Part shown: piece by piece, positions 51,313 through 63,600 of the stretch | Position numbering within the stretch: the stretch's first letter is position 1 | How the letters are laid out: each line of letters begins with the position of its first letter | NCBI RefSeq assembly: GCF_003970385.1 | Contig: NZ_RXZH01000002.1 | Coordinates: forward strand, 619,988-683,987 | Reading direction: 5' to 3' | DNA from: Vibrio aquaticus | Lineage (GTDB): Bacteria > Pseudomonadota > Gammaproteobacteria > Enterobacterales > Vibrionaceae | DNA length: 64,000 bases | The notes under the pieces: model-generated | Told to the model about the DNA's origin: nothing | The model's input: the letters and a program-made list of their open reading frames with translations, nothing else | The model's database searches: none | Translations under genes and position numbers: made by a program

Positions 51313-52410
51313 ATGAGTGTACATCAATTTCAGCCTGACCTCCCACCACCTGCCAATACTGTCGGCGTTGTGGGTTGGCTAAGAAAAAATCTGTTTAATG
51401 GCCCTGTTAACTCCATCGTGACTCTAATTCTAGGCTATCTCGCCTTTATGCTGCTTTGGAACATCTTTGACTGGGCGTTTCTAAAAGCGGATTGGGTCGG
51501 CACGACTCGTGATGCGTGTAGTCGAGAAGGAGCTTGTTGGGTGTTTATTAGCGTGCGCTGGGAACAGTTCATGTATGGTTTCTACCCTCAAGAAGAGCTT
51601 TGGCGTCCTCGTCTGTTCTATATCACTCTCGCTATCTTTACTGCACTACTTGCTTATGAGAGAACCCCAAAACGTCTATGGATTTGGTTGTTCTTCGTCA
51701 ATATCTACCCTTTCATTATCGCAGGGCTTTTATATGGCGGTGTGTTTGGATTAGAAGTCGTAGAAACTCATAAATGGGGTGGCTTACTTGTTACGTTAAT
51801 TATCGCGTTAGTCGGTATTGTCGTTTCACTTCCTATTGGTGTGGCTCTTGCGTTAGGTCGACGCTCTGACATGCCCATTATCCGAAGTATCTGTACAATC
51901 TACATTGAAGTATGGCGTGGTGTTCCGCTGATTACCGTTCTGTTCATGGCATCTGTAATGCTGCCTCTTTTCCTAGCAGAAGGTTCAGAAACAGATAAGC
52001 TCATCCGTGCTCTGGTTGGTGTTGTGATGTTCAGTGCAGCCTACATGGCAGAGGTTGTTCGTGGTGGTCTTCAGGCGATTCCTAAAGGGCAATATGAAGC
52101 AGCTGACGCACTTGGCTTAAGTTATTGGAAGAAAATGGGGTTAATTATCCTACCTCAGGCTCTAAAAATTACTATCCCATCAATCGTAAATACCTTCATT
52201 GGTCTATTCAAAGATACCAGCTTAGTACTCATCATCGGTATGTTTGATGTACTCGGTATTGGTCAAGCCGCGAATACTGACCCTGAATGGTTAGGTTTTG
52301 CTACAGAAAGTTATGTATTTGTCGCGTTAGTGTTCTGGGTATTTTGTTTTGGCATGTCGAGATATTCGATTTGGCTTGAAAACAAACTTCACACCGGTCA
52401 CAAACGATAA
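51313..52410 (+). CDS. aapM: Amino acid ABC transporter permease AapM
   Basis: A 365-residue inner-membrane permease. Helices include SIVTLILGYLAFMLLWNIF and LLVTLIIALVGIVVSLPIG. The EAA loop is KGQYEAADALGLSYWKKMG. GGAGAG lies directly before the ATG inside the end of aapQ. It is the partner of AapQ, and AapP provides ATP hydrolysis. Confidence 0.93.
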   Translation: MSVHQFQPDLPPPANTVGVVGWLRKNLFNGPVNSIVTLILGYLAFMLLWNIFDWAFLKADWVGTTRDACSREGACWVFISVRWEQFMYGFYPQEELWRPRLFYITLAIFTALLAYERTPKRLWIWLFFVNIYPFIIAGLLYGGVFGLEVVETHKWGGLLVTLIIALVGIVVSLPIGVALALGRRSDMPIIRSICTIYIEVWRGVPLITVLFMASVMLPLFLAEGSETDKLIRALVGVVMFSAAYMAEVVRGGLQAIPKGQYEAADALGLSYWKKMGLIILPQALKITIPSIVNTFIGLFKDTSLVLIIGMFDVLGIGQAANTDPEWLGFATESYVFVALVFWVFCFGMSRYSIWLENKLHTGHKR

Positions 52411-52429
52411 TTAAGCTCAAGGACGTATT

Positions 52430-53179
52430 ATGACGCAACAACAAGATTACATGATCCAATTAAAGGATATGAACAAGTGGTACGGTGAGTTTCACGTGCT
52501 TAAGAACATCAATCTAGACGTTAAAAAAGGCGAAAAGATTGTGATTTGTGGCCCTTCAGGCTCAGGTAAATCGACGATGATTCGTTGTATTAACCGTCTA
52601 GAAGAACACCAAAAAGGCCAAATCATTGTCTCGGGTAACGAGCTAACGGAAGATCTAAAGAATATTGAAGCGGTAAGACGCGAAGTCGGTATGTGCTTTC
52701 AGCACTTCAACCTGTTCCCTCACCTAACAGTATTGGAAAACTGCACGCTTGCACCCATCTGGGTGAAGAAGATGCCAAAAGAGGAAGCAGAAGCGATTGC
52801 GATGAAGTACTTAGAACGCGTTAAGATCCCGGATCAAGCTGATAAGTTCCCAGGGCAACTTTCCGGTGGACAGCAGCAACGTGTGGCGATTGCTCGCTCT
52901 CTTTGTATGAGCCCACAAGTTATGCTGTTTGATGAGCCAACTTCTGCACTTGACCCTGAGATGGTTCGTGAAGTACTTGACGTCATGGTTGAGCTTGCTG
53001 AAGAAGGTATGACCATGCTGTGTGTAACACACGAAATGGGCTTTGCAAAAGAAGTCGCTGATCGAGTCATCTTTATGGATGCAGGCGAAATCATCGAAGA
53101 GAACAACCCGGTTGATTTCTTTGAAAACCCTCAATCAGATCGTACCCAAAACTTTTTGGCTCAGATTCTGCACCATTAA
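52430..53179 (+). CDS. aapP: Amino acid ABC transporter ATPase AapP
   Basis: A 249-residue ATPase. Walker A is GPSGSGKS, the Q-loop lies in [17 protein letters not shown], the signature is [13 protein letters not shown], Walker B is [14 protein letters not shown] and the switch histidine is in CVTHEMGFA. It is the polar amino-acid importer type (GlnQ/HisP group). Nineteen bases separate it from aapM, and a UUCG-loop terminator follows. Confidence 0.95.
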   Translation: MTQQQDYMIQLKDMNKWYGEFHVLKNINLDVKKGEKIVICGPSGSGKSTMIRCINRLEEHQKGQIIVSGNELTEDLKNIEAVRREVGMCFQHFNLFPHLTVLENCTLAPIWVKKMPKEEAEAIAMKYLERVKIPDQADKFPGQLSGGQQQRVAIARSLCMSPQVMLFDEPTSALDPEMVREVLDVMVELAEEGMTMLCVTHEMGFAKEVADRVIFMDAGEIIEENNPVDFFENPQSDRTQNFLAQILHH

Positions 53180-53199
53180 GCGATGTATCTTCAAAAACA

Positions 53200-53224
53200 G
53201 GGTGGCTTCGGTCACCCTTTTTGT
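53200..53224 (+). terminator. aap operon terminator
   Basis: A seven-base-pair GC-rich stem closed by a TTCG tetraloop (GGGTGGC/GTCACCC with one G-T pair), followed by five T's. Confidence 0.88.
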
Positions 53225-53369
53225 TGTTATATTGTGTTACATCTTTCAAAATACATAAGTTTCTATTTCTATTATTATTTTATGTACTGCATTTTGAATT
53301 GGGACTTGATCTTTTCATCATTCAACCTCATAAATGTAGATATAAACATAAAACCTCACGAGGAAGATT

Positions 53370-54038
53370 ATGAACAGCCCTATGTTTACTCGTTCAACAA
53401 GTGCTACAAATACACTTGAGATTAACAAAACACTAAAGAACACCTACTTTTTGCTTTCGATGACGCTTGTAACAAGTGCAATCGCTGCGATGGCCACCAT
53501 GGCAATGGGTATTTCCCCTATCATGGCGATTGTTATGCAGGTCGCGGCAATTGGTATTCTTTTCTTTGCACTACCGCGTAGCATCAATTCATCAATGGGC
53601 ATTGTTTGGACGTTTGTCTTCACAACTCTTATGGGTGGCGCTTTAGGTCCAATGCTTAACTACTACGCATCGATTCCAAGCGGCCCATCAATTATCGCTC
53701 AAGCTCTAGGCTTGACGGGTATGGTATTCCTTGGTTTGTCGGCTTACACAATCAGTAGCAAAAAAGATTTCTCTTTTATGCGTAATTTCCTGATTGCCGG
53801 TCTAATCATCGTTATCGTTGCTGCTATCATTAACATCTTCGTTGGTTCGACTCTTGGCCAACTAGTAATCAGCAGCGTGTCTGCACTTGTCTTCTCTGGT
53901 TTCATTCTGTACGACACTAGCCGTATCGTGCGCGGTGAAGAGACTAACTACGTAAGTGCAACGGTTTCTATGTACCTAAACATCCTTAACCTGTTCACAA
54001 GCTTGTTAAGCATTCTAGGTATTATGAACGACGACTAA
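53370..54038 (+). CDS. yccA: Bax inhibitor-1/YccA family membrane protein
   Basis: A 222-residue inner-membrane protein with seven hydrophobic segments, from TYFLLSMTLVTSAIAAMATM to VSMYLNILNLFTSLLSILG. The C-terminal ILYDTSRIVRGEE motif is the family signature near the conserved aspartates. In E. coli YccA modulates the FtsH protease. GAGGAAG precedes the ATG. tusE, yccX and rlmI follow, as in E. coli. Confidence 0.92.
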   Translation: MNSPMFTRSTSATNTLEINKTLKNTYFLLSMTLVTSAIAAMATMAMGISPIMAIVMQVAAIGILFFALPRSINSSMGIVWTFVFTTLMGGALGPMLNYYASIPSGPSIIAQALGLTGMVFLGLSAYTISSKKDFSFMRNFLIAGLIIVIVAAIINIFVGSTLGQLVISSVSALVFSGFILYDTSRIVRGEETNYVSATVSMYLNILNLFTSLLSILGIMNDD

Positions 54039-54061
54039 TTCGTTCAACACGCAAACTTAAA

Positions 54062-54090
54062 AGCCCAGCACATTCACTGCTGGGCTTTTT
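54062..54090 (+). terminator. yccA terminator
   Basis: AGCCCAGCA/TGCTGGGCT stem with a seven-base loop and a T5 tail. Confidence 0.9.
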
Positions 54091-54163
54091 CATACTTGCG
54101 ATATTGTTTAATCACGGTATGCTGCGCTACCCTATTGAATATAGATGTTATTAGGACCGTAAG

Positions 54164-54493
54164 ATGTTTGAATACAACAGCAAAAAAATCGAAACTGACG
54201 CACAAGGCTACCTTTTGGACTATACCCAATGGGAAGAAGGAATGATTGAGATCCTGGCCGAGCAAGAAGGTATTGAATTGACTGACGCACATCTCGAAGT
54301 CATCCACTTTGTTCGTGACTTTTACGTAGAGTTTAATACATCACCCGCAGTAAGAATGTTGGTTAAAGCGATGGAAAAGGCACACGGCCCTGAGAAAGGT
54401 AACAGTAAATACCTGTTCAAGCTCTTTAAACAAGGCCCGGCTAAGCAAGCAACGAAACTCGCCGGATTACCAAAACCGGCAAAATGCTTATAG
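54164..54493 (+). CDS. tusE: Sulfur relay protein TusE
   Basis: A 109-residue DsrC-family sulfur carrier that accepts persulfide from TusBCD and passes it to MnmA for 2-thiouridine at tRNA position 34. The catalytic cysteine is next to last (LPKPAKCL). The core [20 protein letters not shown] is intact in outline. Its last six bases overlap the convergent acylphosphatase gene. Confidence 0.93.
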   Translation: MFEYNSKKIETDAQGYLLDYTQWEEGMIEILAEQEGIELTDAHLEVIHFVRDFYVEFNTSPAVRMLVKAMEKAHGPEKGNSKYLFKLFKQGPAKQATKLAGLPKPAKCL

Positions 54494-54760
54494 CACTTTA
54501 AAACCTTTAAATGGTTTGTATGAAACAGGCTCTCGAGATACCTTGTCGACTCTCGCGGTTCGAGGGCCATTTTGAAGCCATACTGCAAGCCGTTCTATTT
54601 GTTCTTGAGTCCCGCAAGCAATAACTTCCACATCACCATTAGCCAGATTTTTCGCATACCCCGCCAAACCAATCTTCAATCCTTCGTATGAAGTCGAATA
54701 GCGAAAACCGACGCCCTGAACTAGACCTTCGATCAGAAATTTCTCACAACTTTGGACCAT
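54488..54760 (-). CDS. yccX: Acylphosphatase
   Basis: A 90-residue acylphosphatase that hydrolyses carboxyl-phosphate bonds. The phosphate loop with catalytic arginine is [13 protein letters not shown], and the catalytic asparagine is in [17 protein letters not shown] precedes the ATG at 54760. It converges with tusE with a six-base overlap and is divergent from the chemoreceptor gene. Confidence 0.93.
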   Translation of the reverse strand: MVQSCEKFLIEGLVQGVGFRYSTSYEGLKIGLAGYAKNLANGDVEVIACGTQEQIERLAVWLQNGPRTARVDKVSREPVSYKPFKGFKVL

Positions 54761-54853
54761 TCTATATACCTCTGTTATTACTCAATGATATATTTGAGAG
54801 GATTTAATTTTTGCCCATGATGGAAATATGGGTTTTTACTGGATATTATAATT

Positions 54854-56257
54854 ATGAAAGAAATACCATTTCGTTGGATCGACAAATATCTCATTCATCT
54901 AAAAATTCAAGAAAAGTTCTATTTACTTTTTCTTCTTCCCCTTATTGCACTACTCGTCCTCACCCTTGTCTTAGATAACACCGCAGACCAAATGCTTGGC
55001 CATCTGTACCAAGATGAATTGGTCTTAATGAAGAACTTAATAGAGGCAGGCAATTTATCCCAAAGCCAAGTAGCTTCTATCATCGATAACTCTGAAACCA
55101 TTAAATTTGCTTCTGGCCAAGGCTCAGTGTCTATTAATGGTGGAGACTTTAGCATTGCGGCGACACACGACCAAAATCTTTGGGCTGCGATGTCTGGTAC
55201 ACACATCACCATCGTTCTAGTTACCTTGTCACTCATTGCACTCGGCGTTTACTACATCATGACGTTCATTGGTGGCGCGATGTTCGCTATGAACAAATCT
55301 TTGAATACTCTAGCAGACGGTGACCTAACCAACCGCATGAACTACTTTAAGGTTCGTGACGAATTTAGTGATATTGCCATTACGATCGATAAAGTTGCTG
55401 AGCGTGAGCAAAACTTAGTTATCTCGATTCAAGAATCGATCGCTCTTATGCAGCAAATTAGTTCTGACTTGAACCAGTCCAACGTTCAAAGTGCTGAGGT
55501 TTCTGGGTCTCAACAAGAGCACCTAAACTCGCTAGCCAGTGCAACAGAGCAAATGGCTTCAACGATCCGTGAAGTAGCAAACTTAGCGCATGATTCAAGC
55601 AGCCAAACAGAAGACGCTCGTAGCGTGGCTACTCAAGGACAACAGAAAGTCGGCCACACGCTAAACTCTATTTCTTTGCTCTCAACCGAGATTCGTTCTG
55701 CCTCCGAAGCTGTGGCAGAGCTTGACGCGAATGCCGCTCAAATTGATGAGGTAGTGACCACCATTAATGGTATCTCAGAACAAACCAACCTACTTGCATT
55801 AAATGCGGCGATTGAAGCGGCTCGTGCGGGTGAGCAAGGTCGTGGTTTCGCTGTAGTTGCAGACGAAGTTAGAGCTCTTGCCGGTCGAACTCAACAAGCG
55901 ACCGTTGAGATCCAGACAATGATTGAAGCACTTCAGCGTAACAGCCAGTCTCTTACTCAGTTAATGGAAACGACTGTGACTAACGCATCCGAGGGCCAGC
56001 AGTTGATGTCAGAGGTTGATGTAGAGATTGGTTCTCTTGCAGAGAAAAACCAATCTATTTCAGACAGTAGCATTCAAATTGCTACAGCCGCTGAAGAGCA
56101 AGGTGTTGTTGCTGACAATATTGCTGCTAGCGTCGAAGAGATTCGAACACAGTCAGACAGCGTTTGCTCAATGATCAACGCAACAAACTCGAACATTGAA
56201 CAGCTCAGAACCCAAAGTGACCAGATGGAGTCACTACTGACAGGCCTAAAAGCCTAA
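54854..56257 (+). CDS. Methyl-accepting chemotaxis protein
   Basis: A 467-residue chemoreceptor. Two transmembrane helices ([17 protein letters not shown], about 27-43, and [19 protein letters not shown], about 117-136) enclose a very small periplasmic part of about 70 residues. A HAMP region is followed by the signalling domain with the hairpin tip [20 protein letters not shown] and [15 protein letters not shown]. No CheR-tethering pentapeptide is present at the end. The tiny sensor domain makes a direct ligand unlikely, and the stimulus is unknown. It stands alone between yccX and rlmI with its own terminator. Confidence 0.9.
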   Translation: MKEIPFRWIDKYLIHLKIQEKFYLLFLLPLIALLVLTLVLDNTADQMLGHLYQDELVLMKNLIEAGNLSQSQVASIIDNSETIKFASGQGSVSINGGDFSIAATHDQNLWAAMSGTHITIVLVTLSLIALGVYYIMTFIGGAMFAMNKSLNTLADGDLTNRMNYFKVRDEFSDIAITIDKVAEREQNLVISIQESIALMQQISSDLNQSNVQSAEVSGSQQEHLNSLASATEQMASTIREVANLAHDSSSQTEDARSVATQGQQKVGHTLNSISLLSTEIRSASEAVAELDANAAQIDEVVTTINGISEQTNLLALNAAIEAARAGEQGRGFAVVADEVRALAGRTQQATVEIQTMIEALQRNSQSLTQLMETTVTNASEGQQLMSEVDVEIGSLAEKNQSISDSSIQIATAAEEQGVVADNIAASVEEIRTQSDSVCSMINATNSNIEQLRTQSDQMESLLTGLKA

Positions 56258-56263
56258 TATCTA

Positions 56264-56290
56264 GAGCCGCTAATTATAGCGGCTCTTTTA
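56264..56290 (+). terminator. Chemoreceptor gene terminator
   Basis: GAGCCGCTA/TAGCGGCTC stem with an ATTA loop and a T-rich tail, seven bases past the stop. Confidence 0.88.
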
Positions 56291-56355
56291 TTTGCAATTC
56301 GCATACACATCTTAGAAAATACCCCTCCTTTAAAATCAACCTATTGAGTAACGCA

Positions 56356-57549
56356 ATGACTCCATCTATCCATCTCGTTAAAGGCCGTGATAAATCCCTT
56401 CGCCGTAAGCATCCTTGGGTGTTTTCTCGTGGTATTCATCGCGTTGAGGGTGAACCGCAACTGGGAGAGACCGTTGACGTGTTCGCTAATGATGGTAAAT
56501 GGCTGGCGAAAGCTGCGTACTCTCCTAACTCTCAAATTCGAGCTCGCGTTTGGAGCTTCGAGAAAGAAGAGATCAATAAGGCATTCTTCGTAAAGCGCAT
56601 TCAAGACGCTCAGCTTCTTCGTGACGACATTATCGTTCGCGACGGACTAACAGGCTACCGCCTTATCGCGGCTGAGTCTGATGGTTTACCTGGTATCACA
56701 ATCGACAAGTTTCAAAACTATTTAGTGTGTCAGCTTCTAAGTGCTGGCGCTGAATTTAATAAGCAAACTCTAGTCGAAGCATTATTAGAAGTATTCCCAG
56801 AGTGTAATATTTACGAACGTTCTGACGTAGCCGTACGTAAGAAGGAAGGCTTAGAACAGACGACGGGGGTACTGTATGGTGACGAACCACCTAAGTCTGT
56901 TGTGATTGAAGAAAACGGCGTAAAGATCAGCGTTGATATTATTGGTGGTCATAAAACCGGTTTTTACCTTGACCAACGTGATAGCCGCTTACAGTCAATG
57001 AAGTATGTGAAAGACAAAGAGGTTCTTAACTGTTTCTCTTACACTGGTGGCTTTGGTCTATATGCGCTAAAAGGCGGTGCAAAACGCGTTATTAATGCAG
57101 ACGTTTCTCAGCCAGCGCTTGATACTGCAAAGCATAATGCAGAGCTGAACGAGTTTGATATTTCAAAGAAACGTGCTGTATTCCTAAATGCCGATGTATT
57201 CAAACTACTTCGTGAATACCGTGACCAAGGGACGAAGTTTGATGTGGTTGTTATGGACCCGCCTAAGTTCGTTTCAAGCAAGAATAACCTGACATCTGGT
57301 GCAAATGGCTACAAAGACATTAACATGCTTGCGATGCAGATCCTCAAGCCAGGCGGCACGCTACTAACCTACTCTTGTTCTGGCCTAATGAGCGCAGACT
57401 TGTTTCAAAAAGTCATCGCAGATGCAGCCCTAGACTCAGGTCGCCAAGTGAAGTTTGTTGAACGTTTTGAGCAAGCAGCTGACCACCCGACTGATAGCGC
57501 TTATCCTGAAGGCTTCTACCTGAAAGGGTTTGCTTGTAAAGTGCTATAA
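56356..57549 (+). CDS. rlmI: 23S rRNA m5C1962 methyltransferase RlmI
   Basis: A 397-residue enzyme with an N-terminal PUA domain ([19 protein letters not shown]), a central domain, and a C-terminal SAM methyltransferase ([40 protein letters not shown] with the catalytic cysteine). ATG 56356 gives the family start [12 protein letters not shown]; the TTG at 56344 is less likely. The same gene lies next to yccX in E. coli. Confidence 0.95.
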   Translation: MTPSIHLVKGRDKSLRRKHPWVFSRGIHRVEGEPQLGETVDVFANDGKWLAKAAYSPNSQIRARVWSFEKEEINKAFFVKRIQDAQLLRDDIIVRDGLTGYRLIAAESDGLPGITIDKFQNYLVCQLLSAGAEFNKQTLVEALLEVFPECNIYERSDVAVRKKEGLEQTTGVLYGDEPPKSVVIEENGVKISVDIIGGHKTGFYLDQRDSRLQSMKYVKDKEVLNCFSYTGGFGLYALKGGAKRVINADVSQPALDTAKHNAELNEFDISKKRAVFLNADVFKLLREYRDQGTKFDVVVMDPPKFVSSKNNLTSGANGYKDINMLAMQILKPGGTLLTYSCSGLMSADLFQKVIADAALDSGRQVKFVERFEQAADHPTDSAYPEGFYLKGFACKVL

Positions 57550-57555
57550 TTTTAA

Positions 57556-57586
57556 AGGCCACTTGGAATACCAAGTGGTCTTTTTT
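57556..57586 (+). terminator. rlmI terminator
   Basis: CCACTTGG/CCAAGTGG stem with an AATA loop followed by TTTTTT. Confidence 0.9.
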
Positions 57587-57604
57587 ATTAGGTCAACTTT
57601 AATA

Positions 57605-57626
57605 AGCTAGCCCTAACGGGCTAGCT
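57605..57626 (-). terminator. Likely terminator of the RTX adhesin gene
   Basis: AGCTAGCCC/GGGCTAGCT stem with a TAAC loop, seven bases past the adhesin stop on the minus strand. The following U-run is weak (TTATTAAAG). Confidence 0.55.
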
Positions 57627-57632
57627 AGTAAC

Positions 57633-60600
57633 TTACTCAACCTTCAACGTGTTCAAAGTCTCAATCAAGCTTGACGTGATATCAGAAGAGCTCACTCCAT
57701 TGAAGTCTACAGTGACCGTATTTGCGCCCTTACTTAAAGTCATTGATGTATCCAACCCAGATTCATTAAATGTAATCGAGTAATCGCCTACAGTAACATC
57801 ACTAGGATCCAAGTCTAGAATGCGTAACATGGTATCTAGCTCATCACTATCCATGTCAGCAAACACATCCGAGAAGTCTAGAGAGTCACCTTCAGAACGA
57901 TCAAAGTCTTTGACAACATCAGTCGCACCATCGAGGTCGCTGTCAACCCATTTGAAGATATCAGCATCCTCTCCACCAGTTAGGATATCGTTACCTAAAC
58001 CACCGATAAGCATATCTTCACCACCTTGACCATAAAGAATGTCATCTCCTTTACCACCCTCTAGAGTGTCAGCTTGGCCAAGCACGTTATCATTGTCATC
58101 AAGTGACTCTTCAAACAGCTTATACGTGTCGTGATTATCAGAAATAAACTGATGTAACTCTTCATCACTAGGTTCAGAGCCATTTTGCAACTTCAAGAAC
58201 TGTTTAAGGCCATCAAAACCAAGTTTCTGCTCCGCAGGGCTGCCTACTTGATCCCATGGTAGGTGAGTCGTATTGACTGCATCACCGAAGATAATGTCGT
58301 CACCTCGATCACCAAGGATATGATCACCATCCATATCGCGATAGTTGGTATGTGATATCTCTCCTTCTAGTGCAGCTACGAGTTGACTTCCGGATGTTAC
58401 GACATCGACTTCACCTACATTTACCGTTGTGGTGTCAGTAATTGAAATCTCTGCTTCCAACTTGATAGCATCACTCTCATCATTCGTAACATTGTCGAGC
58501 ATGATCGCTAGTCTATATTCACCAACAGCATTTAACGTCTGGGTTGTATCTGAAGAACCTTTAATTGGACCATAAACCGTTTCCCAAGTGCCGTTTACAA
58601 GCTTCTCGATTCGCCAATTAAACACATCACTATCAGCCAGTCCTTCTTTCACTTCAAAATCCAATGAAATATCTGCAGATTGATTTTGTTCCAAAGTGAA
58701 AGATGAACCGTAAGCTGTCTCAGCTGGCTCGTTGTAATTAACTTCGACTTCAAGCTCTTGCTCAAGCGAGCTCACTTGCTGTCCGAATGGCACATCAGCA
58801 CTACCAATAACATTAGTGTTATCGAACATACGTAGTGTTTGAGTTTCACTGTCATCAGTCGCAATACCAATCGCTTTTACTTTACTTATACTTGAAAGTT
58901 CATTGTATGCGTCAAGTGCTTTGCTTAGGTCTAAGCTATCGGTTGAATCACCTGATTCACTTTGGTCACCGGTATAAGTAGTCGGCTTACCATCGGTTAC
59001 GAACAAGGTCACATTCTCTGCATTCGCGTTAGAATTACCCACACCGTCAAACCAAGTTTTAGCCGAATCAAATGCCGCTTCGTAGTTTGTCGCGCCATCT
59101 GCAGATAAGCCATTTATCGCGGTCTCCAAAGAGCTCCAATTATTATCTTGGATATCAGAAATGCTAACAGCAGCGCTTGCTGATGAAGCAAACCCAATAA
59201 GTGCAATATTAATCGTCCCAGAGTGCGTATCTAGCCCTTCAACAAAGTTCAGTAACGCCGCTTTCATAACGCCAAGTCTAGTACTGTTATCAAAATTATC
59301 CTTCATGCTACCCGACGCGTCAGCTAAGATCGCAATGTTGTAATTTTTTGCTGGCGTAATAGTGGTATCTATACCACCAACATCACCAATAATTACATCA
59401 TCAGCACTATCACCTAAGAGCAATTCTTCTGGTGAGTTATCTAAGATGAACTTATCCGTAGCAAGAGTAGCGAACTCGGAGTCTGAGCCTGTTGCTTGAT
59501 TGCCATTATGATCTTCAGCTACGGCATTGGCAGTAACGGTAAAGTCCAAGCTACCCGTATAGTCAGCAGGAACTTTTAATTGGGCATTGTCGATAGTTGC
59601 ACTGAAGTTATTGTCTTTATTCAGATCGACAGTGACATTAAAGGTTTGGAAGCCATTGCTTGTTGCTACTGGTTCGACTTTCTCACCACCAATATATAGG
59701 TCTACGCCTTCCGGGATGCCCGTGATCTCAACTCGGTTGTCAACCAGTTGCTCTGAACCATCTTTGTCCTGCAATTCAACATCTAGTGTTAATGGAATCG
59801 TAGTATCTTTTACGACATTAGGAAGACCAGTGTTGTAATCAAGTTCTACAATGCCATCGCTAAAAATGATTTGCTCGATAAAGTAAAGCGTATCTCCGGC
59901 TCCATCTACATTAGGTAAGCTTGTCTCTTGACCACTCTTATCGATAACTCTAAATCTATTACCGCCTCCTACTTCCTCAAACGAAATTATAAAATCAGAA
60001 ATCGAACCTTCGTAGATTACCGTATCAATAGCTTTAATTTCATTACCTTCAGTGTCGTAACCTAAATGATCATTGTATGTATGATCAGAGTCTGTGTTAG
60101 CTCCCTTAAATGTGTCGTCTAAACTACCACCAATAAACACATCAGAACCTTTATAGTTACCAGTATAATGCACAGCAAGAGGTTGGTCTGGAGTTCCCGG
60201 AGCACCAGCATATTTGTCTTGAGCGATGAATAAGTTACTGTCTCTATTATCTGCGCTGAGGAAACCATTATCTTGGTCATGCGTACCTTGGAATAAGTCA
60301 CCATTAATACTCAGCAACTTACCATTAGTGTATAACTCCAATATCGATTCTTTATCTGTTGGGTGACCAAATACTGCATTAGTTTTCTGGATATCACCCA
60401 ACGTAATGGAAACAACAGGCTCATCGGCAACAGGGTTAATATCAACGGTCAAAGTATGCTCTTGTGACGAACCATTATTATCAACTGCTTTGAACTTAAC
60501 CTCCGCGTAATCACTCTCTTTGTTACCGGTTGCATCGCCACCGAAGCCGTCATAACCAGATTCGTTAAGTTCTGGCCTGAAACCAATAACACCCGAAGCT

Positions 60601-63600
60601 AACTGAGCGGACGTGATCTGACTAGCGTTTAACGGCTGCCAATTTGGCTCTTGTGCTGTACCAAGGTTAATCACTAATTCGCCATCAACTGGCTGCTGAG
60701 TAATCGCTACGGTAGTGCCTGACTCTATACCAAAATCATCTAGAGAGAGCATGAGAACAGTGTCTTCTTGTCCAAATACATCCTTACTTTCCGCACCTGG
60801 AACGACTGGTGCAGGGTGAACAATCAGTTCGAACTCACCTCTTGTTACCTCTTTAGTATCACCTTCTATCTCATCAGAAATAGCTTTTACTTGTACTGTG
60901 TAGGTATCTGGTACATCAACTTTAATCTGGATTTCGTCAAGCACAGTTTCTACCCGTCCACCTTCAGACAACCAAGAAGAAATATTCACTCTACCATTCG
61001 AGTCTACAAGAAGCGTACTGTCGCCAAACTTGACTTCTGTTCCTTCCGGCAGACCGGCCAAGACTAATTTAAGCGTTTCAGAGCCATCTGTATCAACGAG
61101 TTGAGTAGTGATCTTAGACACGCTAATAAAGGAATCTTCTACCCCTTCATTTAGACCAGATACCGGAGTCTCTACATCTAATTTCGCTGGCGTCGTGTCA
61201 GGTCGAATATCTACCGACATAGTTACTGTTGAACTGGAATTTACACCATCGAAGCCATGGTAGTTAAACTCGGCATAATCAGGTTGCTTGTTACCTGTTG
61301 CGGTGTTGCTTTCATCAGACATCGAGGTACTAGATTCATAACTCACCGGAGTAAACACCAGATCCCCATTTTCAATTTGATCCTGAGTGACCTGGTATCC
61401 TGAGCCAATCACGTCGCTGTCTAAGTGAATCCAAGCATCTGAATCAGCATCATACAAGTACAAGCTACCTGCGCCAGGTGCGCTAGTAATAACAACCGTT
61501 AAGTCAGCCGAGTCAGCATCCGACAGATTAAAGTCCGCCCACGTAAATGTGTAGCTAGATTGCTCTTCTCCAATCACATGAGAATTAGAAGCAAGTGGCG
61601 ACTCATCATTATCAATAATCGAACCAATAGCTTCTTTACCACCGACTTCAATAACAAAGTTTTCCGTTGGCTCGTCGATAACGTCATCGAAAGTAGGAAG
61701 TGTAATTTGGAATGAGTCAACGCCCGGCGGAACAAACAATAGTCCAGTATTCGGGTTGTATGTCACACCATTGGTAAATGTAAGCTTATCAAGGACAACA
61801 TCATCACTAGACGCAGAACTACCCACACTACCAAACTTAACTTCAATCTGTTCGCCTAGTTGAGATTTACCAGACAGGTTAACTGTGAAGTTAAGATCTT
61901 GACCTTCCTCAACAGTACTATTATCAGCAGAGACCGACGAGACTGTAACTGGAACAATATCTGGGTTTACAATGACGTTAATAGTTGCTGTATCTTCTAA
62001 CCCATCACTGTCTTGAATAGTATACGTAAATGATGTTTCACCGTGGAACGTATCAACGAAGTCAAAGACAACGAAGTCACCTTCAATCCTAGCTTCATGC
62101 GAACCTGTTTCCCCGAAGGCAACGATTGTTAGCTTGTCGCCATCTAGATCTATGTCGTTTGACAAGATCTCAGAGATTGGAATTCTGATTTCACCTTCAC
62201 TCTGATTGACAGCGTAAGCTCCTGTTCCTTCTACTTTTAATCCAGTTAAGAAATAATCAGATGAATCATTTTGTCCGTGTTCATCTTTCGCTGGATTGCC
62301 TGCAAACTCTGTCGCTTCAAAGACAATAGTGTCAAATGCGATGCCTTCGAGATCTACATCGAAGCTACCTTCATGACCGGAGTCGACAGAGAACACACCA
62401 CTTTGAACAGCTTTACCGTCTAAATAAACTGTCCACATGCCTTGCTCGTGGTTGCCCGTTCCGCCTTCATTAGCGAATAGGTGTGCAACAGTGAACGAGA
62501 AGCTTGTTGCCGGTTTAGGTAATTCAATAGCAATTTTTTCTGATTCACCAGTTAATCGATCGTATTGAATTTGATTACCTGGACCAGAATTAATGTTTCC
62601 GTCTACACCGAGCTCATAGCCTGGAAGATCGTCTGCTGAATCTCCATCAACAACAAGGATATTTGCCGAACGATCCTCTGAATCATCCGTTGACTTACCG
62701 ACTAGAGCTGTCTTCGTGACTCCCTCGTAGTCCCAACTTCCATTTTCAGCGAACGAGCCTAAGTTAATTTCGAATGTCTGAGGGTCATCTTTAGCATCCG
62801 GTGCATTATTAATAGTAACCGTAGACTCTTCGCTGTAATTCTCGTGCGAATCAACGGCACGGTAATCAAACGAGTCATCAGATCGTGTATCAAGATAACG
62901 AAGTTCCCAGTTACCATTACCCGCGGTAGACAAGTCAACACTGTCTATCATCGCCCCTTCTGGCAGTGGAAACGCCTCGGAAGGAATTACGATTTCATGG
63001 AACAGATTATTATCGCCACTTGTCGTCTTTTGGTAGGTGAATTGCTCAACACCAGATTCATTACCATTAGTCCAATGAACATCAATAACAACGCTTGACT
63101 CATTGGCTGCTTTATTTCCTGGTTTGCTACCGTAGCCCTCTTCGAACCAACCTCCGAGACCATCTAGACCTAGTGTGATTGAATCAGCTGGTCTTGATGC
63201 AAAATCGATTGTTAGAGTTTCGTCTTTTTGGATACCGTTATCATCACCAATACCAATACCGTAGCCAATATGCTTTGCACTGCCGTTGTATTGGGTTAAA
63301 TCATCGTTACCGTTGCCAACTTTGGAAGCTGTGATGGTAACAACTTGTCCATCAGCTAACTCGAGTGTTCGAACAGATGGGTTATCCGTTGCCACACCCC
63401 AGTTATAGAAAGAAGTATCAGACGAATCTGAGTCATCTGGGTGTGGATTACCTTTCACACCTACTAAGAACCCTTCTTTGCCTTCGTCGCGTGTGTAAAC
63501 AATATCGTTAGGGTTTTCGAAGATCGTACCTTCTTTGACAAGGTTACCTTGTTCATCAAATACGGCTAAGTCTTCTTCTGAAATTGGGTTGCCCTGGTAA

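Noticed and set aside
55220..55232. GTTACCTTGTCAC, near match to matS
   Set aside because: Its complement has G where the pyrimidine is required. It is mentioned only as a possible weak site.
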